Shown in pieces: positions 35,046-44,114 of a DNA stretch of 64,000 nt. Both the position numbers and the translations under genes were made by a program. Location: the NCBI RefSeq assembly GCF_018334155.1, contig NZ_JAGXTP010000001.1:2108001-2172000 (forward strand), in the 5' to 3' direction. How positions within the stretch are numbered: the stretch's first letter is position 1; every line of letters starts with the position of its first letter. This DNA comes from Devosia litorisediminis. GTDB taxonomy: Bacteria > Pseudomonadota > Alphaproteobacteria > Rhizobiales > Devosiaceae. The notes under the pieces were generated by a model. It worked only from the letters and a program-made list of their open reading frames with translations, was not told where the DNA came from and searched no databases.

Positions 35046-36422
35046 CTAGCCGCCGATCTTCTGGCCCTTGCGATAGGTGTAGCTGGGGGCCTTGAAGGTC
35101 ACCAGTTCCTCGGCCGCAGAAGGATGCAGCGCCATGGCGCGGTCGAAATCGGCCTTGGTGGCGCCCATGCCGATGGGAATAGCCACGAGCTGGATCATTT
35201 CGGCAGCGCCGTGGCCCAGAATATGGACACCGAGCACCTTGCCGCCATCCTTTTCGGTGATGAGCTTGAGGATCATGCGCTCGGTGCGCGTGGACAGCGT
35301 GTTCATCATGGGCCGGAAGCGTGAGACGTAGACGTCGATGTCCTCATGGGTCACCGCTTCGGCTTCGGTGAGGCCGATGACGCCGATCTCTGGTTCGGCG
35401 AACACTGCCGTGGGAATCTCGGAGTGATCAACCGCCATCGGGTTGTTGTTGAACACCGTCTCGGCAAAATACCAACCTTCACGGATGGCCACCGGCGTGA
35501 GCGCGGCGCGACCGGTGACGTCGCCAACGGCATAGATGGATGGCACCGAGGTCTTGGAGAATGCATCCACGGCAATAGTCTGATTAGCGTGCAGTTTGAC
35601 CCCAGCCTGTTCGAGCCCCAGGCCATCAACATTGGGCGAGCGGCCCGTGGCGAACATGACAGCACTATAGGGCGCGGTAACGCCATCGCTGAAAGTGGCA
35701 GCGATATCAGCGCCGTCTCGTGCCAGCGAGGCGATCGTGGTCTGGTAGATGATCTTGATGCCGCGGTCGGTCAGGCCGCTTTCAAGGCCGCGGCGCATGT
35801 CATCGTCAAAGCCGCGCAGCAGGCAATTGCCGCGATAGACAATGGTTGTGTGTACGCCCAGACCAGCAAAAATTGTGGCGAATTCCACAGCGATATAGCC
35901 GCCACCCTCAATCAGAATGGAGTGTGGCAGGGCGGGCAGATCGAAGGCCTCATTGGAGCTGATGCCCAGTTCAGCGCCCGGGATATCGGGCGTGAAGGGC
36001 CGGCCACCAGTGGCCACCAGGATATATTTGGCATCCAGATCGCGATCCTGACCGACCAGATGCACGCTATTGGGACCGGCAACCACCGCGCGGTCGCGGA
36101 TGATCTCGACGCCGGGCTTCTCAAGATTGGTCACATAGGCATGCTCGAGCCGGGTGATTTCCTTTTCCTTGTTGGCGACAAGGGTGGGCCAATCAAAGCT
36201 GGCATCGACTTTCCAGCCGAAACTGGATGCGACGTCGAACAGGTCGTGGAAGCGGCTGGCATAAACGTAGAGCTTTTTGGGCACGCAGCCGCGGATCACG
36301 CAGGTGCCGCCGACCCGGAACTCTTCAACAATGGCGACCTTGGCACCATAGCTGGCCGCCATGCGGGCGGCGCGAACGCCCCCCGAACCCGCGCCAATAA
36401 CAACCAGATCATAAGTGCTCAT
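35046..36422 (-). CDS. gor: Glutathione-disulfide reductase
   Basis: A 458-residue NADPH/FAD disulfide oxidoreductase that keeps glutathione reduced. The FAD-binding GAGSGGVRAAR is at residues 10-20 and the redox-active pair is C41/C46 (GGTCVIRGCVPKK). The NADPH-binding segment is GGGYIAVEFATIFAGLG, and the C-terminal dimer domain carries the catalytic H/E segment (MALHPSAAEELV). The ATG at 36422 (MSTYDLVVIG) is better than one 11 codons upstream. It is followed by the long non-coding stretch and may be linked in function to the Atm1-type exporter, which handles glutathione conjugates. Confidence 0.95.
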   Translation of the reverse strand: MSTYDLVVIGAGSGGVRAARMAASYGAKVAIVEEFRVGGTCVIRGCVPKKLYVYASRFHDLFDVASSFGWKVDASFDWPTLVANKEKEITRLEHAYVTNLEKPGVEIIRDRAVVAGPNSVHLVGQDRDLDAKYILVATGGRPFTPDIPGAELGISSNEAFDLPALPHSILIEGGGYIAVEFATIFAGLGVHTTIVYRGNCLLRGFDDDMRRGLESGLTDRGIKIIYQTTIASLARDGADIAATFSDGVTAPYSAVMFATGRSPNVDGLGLEQAGVKLHANQTIAVDAFSKTSVPSIYAVGDVTGRAALTPVAIREGWYFAETVFNNNPMAVDHSEIPTAVFAEPEIGVIGLTEAEAVTHEDIDVYVSRFRPMMNTLSTRTERMILKLITEKDGGKVLGVHILGHGAAEMIQLVAIPIGMGATKADFDRAMALHPSAAEELVTFKAPSYTYRKGQKIGG

Positions 36423-36483
36423 GGGACGGCTCCGTGCGCGTGGGTCTATCGGCAATCACCGATGAATATAGACCGCGGATCGC

Positions 36484-36513
36484 ATAAAAAAAGACCCCGC
36501 ACAAGGCGGGGTC
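36484..36513 (-). terminator. Terminator after the DUF2059 gene
   Basis: On the minus strand GACCCCGC, CTTGT, GCGGGGTC and then TTTTTTT. Perfect 8-base stem, 23 bases after the stop. Confidence 0.93.
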
Positions 36514-36535
36514 CGTTGTTGGCGTGCCGCTCAGA

Positions 36536-37048
36536 CTAGAGCTGAATACCCTGGCCGCGCAATTCGGCGCGGACCTTGGCAAAAAACTCGGGACGGACAT
36601 TGTTGGTGAAAACCTGCATCACGTTCTGCAGATCAGCGTTCACCTCCGTATTGGCCTTGGCCAGCTTCTGGCCGGTTTCGCTTTCGTAGAAGGCGACGAT
36701 TTCCTGCAGCTCTTCAATGCTGAAGCGGGCCGCATAAACACGCGCGAACTGATTGAGCAGCTCGCCCTTGCGATCGCGATATTCTTCCAGGATCTTGCCA
36801 ATGGCAGCGTCAGTCTGTTCGCTGATCTCGGGGTTCTGCTGGACGATCTGGCGCATGGTGCCGATGCCGATCTCGACCATGGTGATCTCGAAAATGGACG
36901 CACGATCAGTCAGATCGATATATTTGCGGGCCAATGCCAGCTGCTCGGGTGGTACTTCCTGCGCCATTGCAGGGACAACCATCGCCATCATGCTCAGGCT
37001 GAGCATTACTGCCACCAGCGCTTTGACGCGCATCATTACACCGGTCAT
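36536..37048 (-). CDS. DUF2059 exported protein
   Basis: A 170-residue helical protein with a signal peptide (VKALVAVMLSLSMMAMVVPAMA, cleavage after AMA). The DUF2059 core is visible as ARVYAARFSIEELQEIVAFY and ESETGQKLAKA, with the family's FYxSxxGQK pattern. Function is unknown in this family. I take ATG 37048, which leaves the GGGTGG at about 37056 as the ribosome site; an ATG 10 codons upstream is also in frame. It lies 35 bases after the rpiA stop on the same strand. Confidence 0.87.
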   Translation of the reverse strand: MTGVMMRVKALVAVMLSLSMMAMVVPAMAQEVPPEQLALARKYIDLTDRASIFEITMVEIGIGTMRQIVQQNPEISEQTDAAIGKILEEYRDRKGELLNQFARVYAARFSIEELQEIVAFYESETGQKLAKANTEVNADLQNVMQVFTNNVRPEFFAKVRAELRGQGIQL

Positions 37049-37082
37049 TGTTGAACCACCCATCCTGTCGATACCCAAAAAA

Positions 37083-37781
37083 TCAATTGTCGCTTGAGAG
37101 CGTTCTTACGCCATCAGGCGCGGCCACATAAGCCTTCTTGCACATATTGAGGAACAGGCCGTGCTGGACCACCCCGGCTATATCGAGCAAGTCGGCTGAA
37201 AGCGCTTCTGGCTGCGAAATGCGGCCAAAAAAAGCATCGAGGATCAGGTGATCCCCATCTGTCACATAGCTTTCGCCTGTCGCTGTGGTGCGCAGGCGTA
37301 CTTCGCCAGCGCAACCATGGGCCCGGCAGACAGCCTCAACCGTGCGGCGCGTGGCGCCCAGACCGAAGCGATTGACCTCGATAGGCAGCGGGAAACGGCC
37401 AAGCGTTTCGACCAGCTTGGAGGAATCGGCGATCACGATCATCAGATCCGAGGCCGCGGCAACGATCTTTTCGCGCAGCAAGGCGCCACCGGCGCCCTTG
37501 ATCAGATTGAGCTGCGGGTCGATTTCGTCGGCGCCATCAATGGTGATGTCGAGCCGGTCGAGCGTATCGAGATCGGACAGCGGAATATTGAGGCTTTCGG
37601 CCTGGCGCGCCGTGGCTTCAGAGGTTGGCACGCAAATGCACTCGAAACCGGCAGCGACTTTTTCGCCGAGAAGGTCGACGAAATGGCGGGCTGTGGAGCC
37701 GGTCCCCAGCCCGAGCTGCATGCCCGACTGAACCTGCGTTAGCGCCATTGCGGCCGCCTGCCGCTTCAGTTCTTCGCTCAT
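37083..37781 (-). CDS. rpiA: Ribose-5-phosphate isomerase A
   Basis: A 232-residue enzyme interconverting ribose 5-phosphate and ribulose 5-phosphate. The signatures are [35 protein letters not shown] (ending in the DGADEID site), [14 protein letters not shown] and [18 protein letters not shown]. The ATG at 37781 ([10 protein letters not shown]) follows GAGGGCACTA; an upstream in-frame start would add 38 unlikely residues. It is followed by DUF2059, possibly cotranscribed. Confidence 0.95.
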   Translation of the reverse strand: MSEELKRQAAAMALTQVQSGMQLGLGTGSTARHFVDLLGEKVAAGFECICVPTSEATARQAESLNIPLSDLDTLDRLDITIDGADEIDPQLNLIKGAGGALLREKIVAAASDLMIVIADSSKLVETLGRFPLPIEVNRFGLGATRRTVEAVCRAHGCAGEVRLRTTATGESYVTDGDHLILDAFFGRISQPEALSADLLDIAGVVQHGLFLNMCKKAYVAAPDGVRTLSSDN

Positions 37782-38035
37782 AGTGCCCTCGCTACCCGGT
37801 AAAATTGGCATCGCAGGGCGACATGGCTGTGTCAATGGCCAGGAGGCGGGCCAATCACGGATTGGTGAATGGAAATTGTAACCAGCTGGCAACACAATTT
37901 GGGCATGCTGGCTAAAGTGTGGCTAAATCGAGGCTTGTGCCTCTTTTCGCTGTTCTTCAAAACGCGTAAGCAACGCCAGTTGTTTAACGCGCGAATCGAA
38001 CGCTCGTTCTTACTTGCAGGGGCCAAGTCTTCAAG

Positions 38036-38629
38036 ATGATCAAATTCAAGTCCGCGATCGTTATCGCGATTGCACTCCTAATGTCGCTCGGCGGTGCTGC
38101 GCCGACCATGGCGGAGCGTGTCTATGATCCTGATACCGCCAACTGGGTGGACGCGTCGACGCTCCAGGCCCGCAAAAGCGGCGGCAGCGCCATTCGCAAG
38201 CAGATCGTGAGCTACTCCTCCAATTATGCGCCGGGCACGATTGTTGTCGAAACCGGTGAGCGTCGTCTCTATCTGGTGCTCGAAGACGGCAAGGCCATGA
38301 AGTATGGCATTGGCGTTGGTCGCGACGGCTTTACCTGGTCGGGTACCCACCGCATCACCCGCAAGGCCGAGTGGCCAGGCTGGACGCCGCCAGCGCAGAT
38401 GCGCAAGCGCGTGCCTGATCTGCCAGCTTATATGCCAGGTGGCCCTGACAATCCGCTGGGCGCACGGGCCCTGTATATCGGCTCGACCCTGTATCGCGTG
38501 CATGGCACATCCGAGCCCCGCTCGATCGGTCTGGCCGTCTCTTCGGGCTGCATCCGCCTGACCAATGAAGACGTTGCCGATCTTTATGAGCGCGTGCAGG
38601 TCGGTGCCCGTATCGTGGTCAATCACTGA
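38036..38629 (+). CDS. L,D-transpeptidase (YkuD/ErfK type)
   Basis: A 197-residue periplasmic enzyme that forms 3-3 peptidoglycan cross-links or attaches proteins to the wall. The signal peptide is MIKFKSAIVIAIALLMSLGG with cleavage near MAE. The catalytic pattern is HGT (H156) followed by SSGCIRLTNEDV (C172). Such proteins are numerous in Hyphomicrobiales. It is followed by a strong terminator and so is monocistronic. Confidence 0.95.
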   Translation: MIKFKSAIVIAIALLMSLGGAAPTMAERVYDPDTANWVDASTLQARKSGGSAIRKQIVSYSSNYAPGTIVVETGERRLYLVLEDGKAMKYGIGVGRDGFTWSGTHRITRKAEWPGWTPPAQMRKRVPDLPAYMPGGPDNPLGARALYIGSTLYRVHGTSEPRSIGLAVSSGCIRLTNEDVADLYERVQVGARIVVNH

Positions 38630-38660
38630 TCCGGACGCGGTCCTCGCCAAAAATTGTCAA

Positions 38661-38687
38661 AGGGTCGCCAGCAGGCGGCCCTTTTTT
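38661..38687 (+). terminator. Terminator after the L,D-transpeptidase gene
   Basis: GGGTCGCC, AGCA, GGCGGCCC (one T.G pair) then TTTTTT, 33 bases after the stop and before moaA. Confidence 0.92.
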
Positions 38688-38735
38688 GTTGCTGGGTGGC
38701 TTTGAAAAAACCGGGCAGAGGATTAGGTTTGCGCC

Positions 38736-39749
38736 ATGATTAGCACCGCGTCCCCTGCCCGCCCGCTCGTTGACCGCTATGGGCGGCATATTTCCTATCT
38801 GCGCATTTCGGTGACCGATCGCTGCGACTTCCGCTGTGTGTACTGCATGGCCGAAGACATGACCTTCCTGCCCAAGCGCGACGTGCTGAGCTTTGAGGAA
38901 ATCGAGACCATAGCCGGTGCCTTCATTGCGCGCGGTGCGACGCGCATCCGGCTGACCGGCGGCGAGCCGCTGGTGCGGCGCGATATCATGGAGCTTGTGG
39001 CCACGCTGGGCGCGCGCATTGGTCAGGGGCTGGAGGAGCTGACCATCACCACCAATGGCAGCCAGCTGGCCAAGCATGCCGACGGGCTGGCGGCGGCGGG
39101 GGTCAAGCGGATCAATGTGTCGCTCGATACGCTGGATGAGGCGCGCTTTGCCGCCATTACCCGGCGCGGTCGGCTGACCGAGGTGATGGATGGCATTGCA
39201 GCGGCGCAGTCGGCCGGGATCGCCATCAAGATCAACATGGTGGCGATGCGCGGCGTCAATGACGACGAGATCGAGCCAATGATGGCCTGGGCGCATGGGC
39301 GCAAGATGGGGCTGACGCTGATCGAGGGCATGCCGCTGGGCGAAGTGGGCATTGACCGGGTGGACAGCTATCTGCCGTTGCGCGAATTGCACGACCAGTT
39401 GGCGCGACGCTATACGCTGGAAAAACTGAGCAAGCGCACCGGCGGCCCCGCGCGCTATGTGCATGTTGCCGAAACCGGTGGCGTGCTGGGCTTCATCACG
39501 CCGATGAGCCACAATTTCTGCGAGAGCTGCAATCGCGTGCGGCTGACCGCAACGGGTCAGCTGTTCATGTGCCTGGGGCAGGACGATCAGGTCAATTTGC
39601 GCGATGCGCTGCGCACCGGCGGCGCCGAGGCGCTCGACGCTGCCCTTGATCAGGCCATGATGCTCAAGCCCAAGGGGCACGATTTCGTGCTGGATCGCAG
39701 CAGCACCGCGCCTTCGGTGGCGCGGCACATGAGCGTTACAGGCGGCTAG
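38736..39749 (+). CDS. moaA: GTP 3',8-cyclase
   Basis: Radical-SAM enzyme that starts molybdenum cofactor synthesis from GTP. The first Fe-S cluster is bound by C30, C34 and C37 ([11 protein letters not shown]) and the second by C262, C265 and C279 ([19 protein letters not shown]). The SAM segment [12 protein letters not shown] is present. The length of 337 and the C-terminal Gly-Gly tail (ending VTGG) match functional MoaA. No other molybdopterin gene is close. It is convergent with the glyoxalase-like gene with a 3-base gap. Confidence 0.97.
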   Translation: MISTASPARPLVDRYGRHISYLRISVTDRCDFRCVYCMAEDMTFLPKRDVLSFEEIETIAGAFIARGATRIRLTGGEPLVRRDIMELVATLGARIGQGLEELTITTNGSQLAKHADGLAAAGVKRINVSLDTLDEARFAAITRRGRLTEVMDGIAAAQSAGIAIKINMVAMRGVNDDEIEPMMAWAHGRKMGLTLIEGMPLGEVGIDRVDSYLPLRELHDQLARRYTLEKLSKRTGGPARYVHVAETGGVLGFITPMSHNFCESCNRVRLTATGQLFMCLGQDDQVNLRDALRTGGAEALDAALDQAMMLKPKGHDFVLDRSSTAPSVARHMSVTGG

Positions 39750-39752
39750 ACC

Positions 39753-40163
39753 CTAGCGGTTCTCGGCGCGTTCGATCAGCTCGACAATGATGCCATCCGG
39801 ATCGCGCACGAAGGCGACGCGTTTGACCATTTCGGTGTTGTGCGCATTGCGCGGACGCTCGACGACTTCAACGCCGGCCGCTTCGAGCCTGGCCAACATG
39901 GCGTCGACATCGGTGAAGGCAAAGGTCAGGTGTCGCATCCCCGCCTCACCGGGCTGCACATCGCGCGACCGCGTCGTGTCGACAATATTGGGCACCATGA
40001 TCTCAAGCATGCCGCCACCGGCATCGAGAAACAGCAAATCCCCATTGGGCTGGGCTTTACGCAAGGCCAGGCGCAGGCCGAGCAGGTCGCAGTAGAAGGC
40101 GATGGTCCGCTCGGCATTGCTGGCGGTCATGCCGACATGCTCGAACCCGATCAGGCCGCTCAT
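39753..40163 (-). CDS. Glyoxalase/VOC-family protein, probable lactoylglutathione lyase type
   Basis: A 136-residue paired beta-alpha-beta-beta-beta metalloprotein. Likely ligands are H9 (FEHVGMT), E54 (GGMLEIMVPN), H78 (MRHLTFAF) and E129 (GIIVELIE), giving the H/E/H/E set of glyoxalase I-like enzymes. Whether it acts on methylglyoxal-glutathione is uncertain. Its ATG overlaps the stop of the upstream lrp-type gene as ATGA, so both are one transcript. Confidence 0.82.
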   Translation of the reverse strand: MSGLIGFEHVGMTASNAERTIAFYCDLLGLRLALRKAQPNGDLLFLDAGGGMLEIMVPNIVDTTRSRDVQPGEAGMRHLTFAFTDVDAMLARLEAAGVEVVERPRNAHNTEMVKRVAFVRDPDGIIVELIERAENR

Positions 40164-40645
40164 TTGTCGTCATCCGAAATCAGCGCGAAATCGAGCGGCA
40201 GGGCCGTGGTGTACTTGATCTGGCCCATGGCGAAGGCGGAACTGACATCGGTCAGGTTGATCTTGCCGATCAGGCGTTTGTAGAAGGAGTCATAGGCGCC
40301 GATATCGGGCACCACGACGCGCATCAGATAGTCGATATCGCCACTCATGCGATAGAATTCCACGACCTCGGGAAACTCGTCGATGACGCCGGCAAATTTG
40401 CGCATCCAGATGTCGTTGTGCTCATTGGTCTTGACTGAAACGAAGACGGTCACGCCCACATTGACCTTGACCGGATCGAGCACCGCGACGCGGCGCTGAA
40501 TGACGCCATCTTCTTCCATTTTCTGGATACGGCGCCAGCACGGCGTGGTCGACAGACCGACCTTGCGGCCGATCTCGGCCACCGGCATCGTCGCGTCTTT
40601 TTGCAGTAACGTCAGGATTTTTCGATCAATCTTGTCCAATGCCAT
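40160..40645 (-). CDS. Lrp/AsnC-family transcriptional regulator
   Basis: A 161-residue leucine-responsive regulator: N-terminal helix-turn-helix (LDKIDRKILTLLQKDATMPVAEIGRKVGLSTTPCWRRIQKM; the first 20 residues already match the family) and a C-terminal RAM ligand-binding domain (VEFYRMSGDIDYLMRVVV). I take ATG 40645 with AGGGGG upstream over a start at 40717 that would add 24 residues. It is coupled to the glyoxalase-like gene. Confidence 0.93.
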   Translation of the reverse strand: MALDKIDRKILTLLQKDATMPVAEIGRKVGLSTTPCWRRIQKMEEDGVIQRRVAVLDPVKVNVGVTVFVSVKTNEHNDIWMRKFAGVIDEFPEVVEFYRMSGDIDYLMRVVVPDIGAYDSFYKRLIGKINLTDVSSAFAMGQIKYTTALPLDFALISDDDK

Positions 40646-40782
40646 TACGCCCCCTGCGGAATTTGATTTCTGAGAATGAACAAATCTGGTCCAAATTTGG
40701 CTGAAGAAGTGCCACATCCGCCCCGTGTTCGCAATAATCTTGCGCGCTGCAAGTTGAGCAGCGTGATCAAGGTCTTGTTAAC

Positions 40783-41319
40783 CTAGAGCCCGAACCAACC
40801 CAGCAAGCCGCTGGGACGTGCATGGTCGTCACGCCAGTCAGACGGTCTGTCGAAGGCACCGGCCCAGATCCCGCGCCGGGCCGACCGGGCCGCAGATTCC
40901 TCGCGCCAATAGTCGCCGCTGGAAACGGCCAGCCCTTCGACTACCATGATCGCGCCGAGATCCGCGCCATCAACACTGCAACGCGCCAATAGGCGCTCAT
41001 AGCGATCGCGTCCCTCAGGACGACAATCGAGCGGGCCGCTGGCGAGCAGTTCGGCCATGCGGTTTCGGGCCTGTTGTCCACAGGGCCACCGCCCGCCGCC
41101 AGCACGTGCACAATCCTGCGCCAGTTCGGGGGCGTCCAGCCCGAGCAGGCGCACCCGGTCGTCGCCCAGGTGGAAGCTGTCACCATCGCTGACGCGAGCG
41201 TTTCCCGCGATCGGCGGCAGGGGCGCATCGAGCCAGTTTGCCAGCAGGGCGACGCCAGCCAGGATGATTATTGCCAGGACAGCACCACGCCGGCCGGAAA
41301 AGAGTGTGGAACGAGACAT
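40783..41319 (-). CDS. Thermonuclease-like (SNase) protein, membrane anchored
   Basis: A 178-residue protein with one N-terminal membrane helix (GAVLAIIILAGVALLANWL) and a staphylococcal-nuclease domain facing the periplasm. The active-site pattern is kept in outline: VRLLGLDAPELAQDC, GRDRYERLLARC and EESAARSARRGIW. Homologues cut single- and double-stranded nucleic acids with calcium; many alphaproteobacterial ones are uncharacterised. It is divergent from the histidine kinase gene. Confidence 0.88.
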   Translation of the reverse strand: MSRSTLFSGRRGAVLAIIILAGVALLANWLDAPLPPIAGNARVSDGDSFHLGDDRVRLLGLDAPELAQDCARAGGGRWPCGQQARNRMAELLASGPLDCRPEGRDRYERLLARCSVDGADLGAIMVVEGLAVSSGDYWREESAARSARRGIWAGAFDRPSDWRDDHARPSGLLGWFGL

Positions 41320-41428
41320 CGTTAGCCGTTGGATTTCACCAGCCGTTAACTACGCGCTGGCTAGTGTTTCGCCAAGAGTAGTGCACGCGTCTTGAGTGCG
41401 CATTGATAGTAACGAGTAACGAGTACCC

Positions 41429-42955
41429 ATGACGACCCCTTCGGCTGTCATAGAAGATGTCCGTTCGCAAATGGGCCGAGAAGGCAAACGCACGGCCCAG
41501 CGTACCGTTCTGGACGCCCGTCAGCGCTTGACCTCAAGCTCGGGCACACGCTCGTCGTTCGACTTCGAACTGATGCATGAATATGCCAATTCCCGGCTCA
41601 ACGCTGCGTTGCCCATGGCAGCGCTGGTGGGCATTCTGGCATTTGTCGCGACCTTCTGGGTGCCGGTGCTGTTCACTGCGCTGTGGGCCGGCCTGGTGCT
41701 GCTGAGCATGCTGATCGTGGTGGTGCTGGCACAGCGCTTCAAGCGCGCAGAGCCCACCAAGTTCAACGCCGGTGAATGGACCACCTCATTCGTGGCGGGT
41801 GAAACCCTGCTCGGACTTGCCTGGTCATTGCTGGCGCTGTTCACCCTGGTGGCCAATCCCGACACGCTGACGCCGGTAATGTTTGCCATGGTGCTGGTGG
41901 CCATTGCCGCCAATGCCATCACCACGCGCACCCTGCCCCCAGCCACGCTGATGAGCACGCTGCCGGTGACCGTGACCGTGTCGGCCAATCTGATCCTGCT
42001 GGGCGGCACGCTGAATTACACGCTGGCCGCCGTGGCCATGTGTGGCGAGGTGTTCTTTGTCTACCTGGCTCGCCAGCTGCATGCCTCCGAGTTGCACACC
42101 ATCACCCATCAGGCCGAAAAAGATGCGCTGATCAACGAGCTTGAAGAAGCGCGCCATATGTCGGACGAGGCGCGGCGTCATGCCGAGCAGGCCAATATTG
42201 CCAAATCCCAGTTTCTGGCCACAATGAGCCACGAACTGCGCACCCCGCTCAACGCCATCATCGGCTTTTCCGAAGTGCTGCAGTCGGAGCTGCTGGGTCC
42301 CCATCAGGTGCCACAGTACAAGGAATATGCTGGCGACATTCATGGCAGTGGTCAGCATTTGCTCAATCTGATCAACGAGCTGCTCGACCTCAGCCGCATC
42401 GAGGCAGGCAAGTATGAGCTGAATGAGGAAGTGGTATCGCTGGTCGATATCGCCGCTGATTGCCGCCGCATGATGGAATTGCGCGCCAAGTCCAAGAGCA
42501 TCGAGCTGGTGTTCAGCGTCGGCGACAATCTGCCCAAGCTGTGGGGCGATGAACGTGCCATTCGTCAGGTGGTGCTCAACCTGCTCAGCAACGCCATCAA
42601 GTTCACGCCCCAACACGGCAAGATCATTCTGCTGGTGGCCCGCAGCGGCGACGGCGGACAACTGGTCTCGGTCAAGGACAATGGCCCCGGCATTCCCGAG
42701 GACGAAATCGAAACTGTGCTGTCCTCGTTCGGACAGGGCTCACTGGCGCAGAAGACCGCTGAACAAGGCGCAGGCCTTGGCCTGCCTATCGTGCAGAAAA
42801 TCATGGAGCTGCACCAGGGCCGCTTTGACCTGTTCAGCAAGCTGCGCTTCGGCACCGAAGTGATCGCGACCTTCCCACGCGCCCGTGTCATGGATGCGCT
42901 GGCGCCAGTCGTAGAGCGCAAGAACCGCCTCGAGATCTATTCCGCGGCCGGCTGA
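41429..42955 (+). CDS. Membrane sensor histidine kinase, PleC/DivJ/PdhS-like
   Basis: A 508-residue kinase with about six membrane helices in residues 58-215 and a short coiled linker, then a HisKA domain (LATMSHELRTPLNAIIGFSE, with the phospho-histidine in SHELRTP) and an HATPase domain (LLSNAIKFTP, DNGPGIP, GAGLGLPIV). The motif GSGQHLLNLINELLDLSRIE and the dimerisation interface resemble the DivJ/PleC/PdhS group that controls cell-cycle phosphorelays in alphaproteobacteria. This is a resemblance, not proof. The HD-GYP gene follows 85 bases later and may be its output partner. Confidence 0.88.
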   Translation: MTTPSAVIEDVRSQMGREGKRTAQRTVLDARQRLTSSSGTRSSFDFELMHEYANSRLNAALPMAALVGILAFVATFWVPVLFTALWAGLVLLSMLIVVVLAQRFKRAEPTKFNAGEWTTSFVAGETLLGLAWSLLALFTLVANPDTLTPVMFAMVLVAIAANAITTRTLPPATLMSTLPVTVTVSANLILLGGTLNYTLAAVAMCGEVFFVYLARQLHASELHTITHQAEKDALINELEEARHMSDEARRHAEQANIAKSQFLATMSHELRTPLNAIIGFSEVLQSELLGPHQVPQYKEYAGDIHGSGQHLLNLINELLDLSRIEAGKYELNEEVVSLVDIAADCRRMMELRAKSKSIELVFSVGDNLPKLWGDERAIRQVVLNLLSNAIKFTPQHGKIILLVARSGDGGQLVSVKDNGPGIPEDEIETVLSSFGQGSLAQKTAEQGAGLGLPIVQKIMELHQGRFDLFSKLRFGTEVIATFPRARVMDALAPVVERKNRLEIYSAAG

Positions 42956-43040
42956 CCTCCACTTAAATGTTTCTGCGGCATTTTATTAATGTGGCGTGAA
43001 GCTTCTTCCGTTATGTTGATCCTTCAGGCTGGAGGATCTT

Positions 43041-44114
43041 ATGCGCAAGCAAAGCGAGCGCGGCGCCGTACTACTTGTTACTGACCGACCGACCCCATCG
43101 GAGACGAGCAGCGTCGCCCAAGAACTTGGTGCCGATGCGGTCTTTCTGAGTGATCTTGCTGCCCGCAGACTAGATGGTGACCCCAGCCTGATTGTTGATG
43201 TCGATTTGCGCGATGTCGACATTGTCCGCCAGCTCAAGGCCGCCCTGCCCCCGCGTGGGGCCGGCTGTCGCATTTTCCTGATCGATACCGATAACCGGGT
43301 AACCTCGGTGCATGCCAATGTGCTGGGCGCCAACCACCTGCTATCAAAAAAGGCCACCGTGGCTCAGATGCACGCGGCCCTGGACAAGCATTTCGGGATC
43401 AGCGCGCATGTGCCACAGGACGAGGCCGTGCTGGCATCGATCTGCAGCGGCGTGCAGGCACTGGACAACAGCTTTCAGGCGATGGCCAACAAGATCGAGC
43501 TGGACAATGCAGGTGTCATTGCGGCCTGCGAGAAGATTGCCGACGCCGTTTGCGTCGATGGGGTATGCGACTGGCTCTCGGCTGTACGCAGCCACCACGT
43601 CGGTACCTTTCAGCATTGCATGCTGGTGACCGGGGTAGTGGCGGCCTTCGCCACAAAAACGAATATGCCGCGCGAAGAAGTCGTCCGCATGACTGTGGCG
43701 GGCCTGCTGCACGACATCGGCAAGTCCAATGTGCCAGTGTCCATTCTGGACAAGCCCGGCGCGCTGACCCTGCGCGAGATGGATGCTATTCGCGTGCATC
43801 CGGTGGCTGGCTATAACTACCTGGTCGACAACAGCACCATGGATGCCGAAATCCTGAGCAGCGTGCGCGGCCATCACGAATATCTCGATGGAACCGGCTA
43901 TCCCGACAATCTGACAGCCAGCGACATCAATGAGATGACCCGCATCATCACGGTGTGCGATGTCTATGCGGCGCTGATCGAACGGCGCAGCTATAAAGAG
44001 CCCAAGACGCATGCCGAGGCCGTGGCGATACTGCACTCGATGGCGGCAGCGGGCAAAGTCGAGGCGCGCCTGGTGCGCGAGCTCGACTGGATCATGGCGC
44101 CTGGCGAGGACTAA
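43041..44114 (+). CDS. HD-GYP domain protein with pseudo-receiver-like N-terminus
   Basis: A 357-residue putative cyclic-di-GMP phosphodiesterase. The HD-GYP domain has HDIGK (residues 224-228) and HHEYLDGTGYP (278-288), with VHPVAGYNYL between, so the metal and substrate residues appear complete. The first 120 residues are laid out like a receiver domain: GAVLLVTD, LIVDVDLRD, IFLIDTD and HLLSKKAT. The usual acidic pair is reduced to a single D15 and the conserved Thr is unclear, so it is likely a degenerate receiver. It follows the PdhS-like kinase. Confidence 0.88.
   Translation: MRKQSERGAVLLVTDRPTPSETSSVAQELGADAVFLSDLAARRLDGDPSLIVDVDLRDVDIVRQLKAALPPRGAGCRIFLIDTDNRVTSVHANVLGANHLLSKKATVAQMHAALDKHFGISAHVPQDEAVLASICSGVQALDNSFQAMANKIELDNAGVIAACEKIADAVCVDGVCDWLSAVRSHHVGTFQHCMLVTGVVAAFATKTNMPREEVVRMTVAGLLHDIGKSNVPVSILDKPGALTLREMDAIRVHPVAGYNYLVDNSTMDAEILSSVRGHHEYLDGTGYPDNLTASDINEMTRIITVCDVYAALIERRSYKEPKTHAEAVAILHSMAAAGKVEARLVRELDWIMAPGED

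Noticed and set aside
34456..35049. 197-codon open frame on + in the DAHP synthase/gor gap
   Set aside because: The product is low-complexity Arg/Pro/Gly sequence created by the palindromic repeats; no ribosome site or family pattern is seen.
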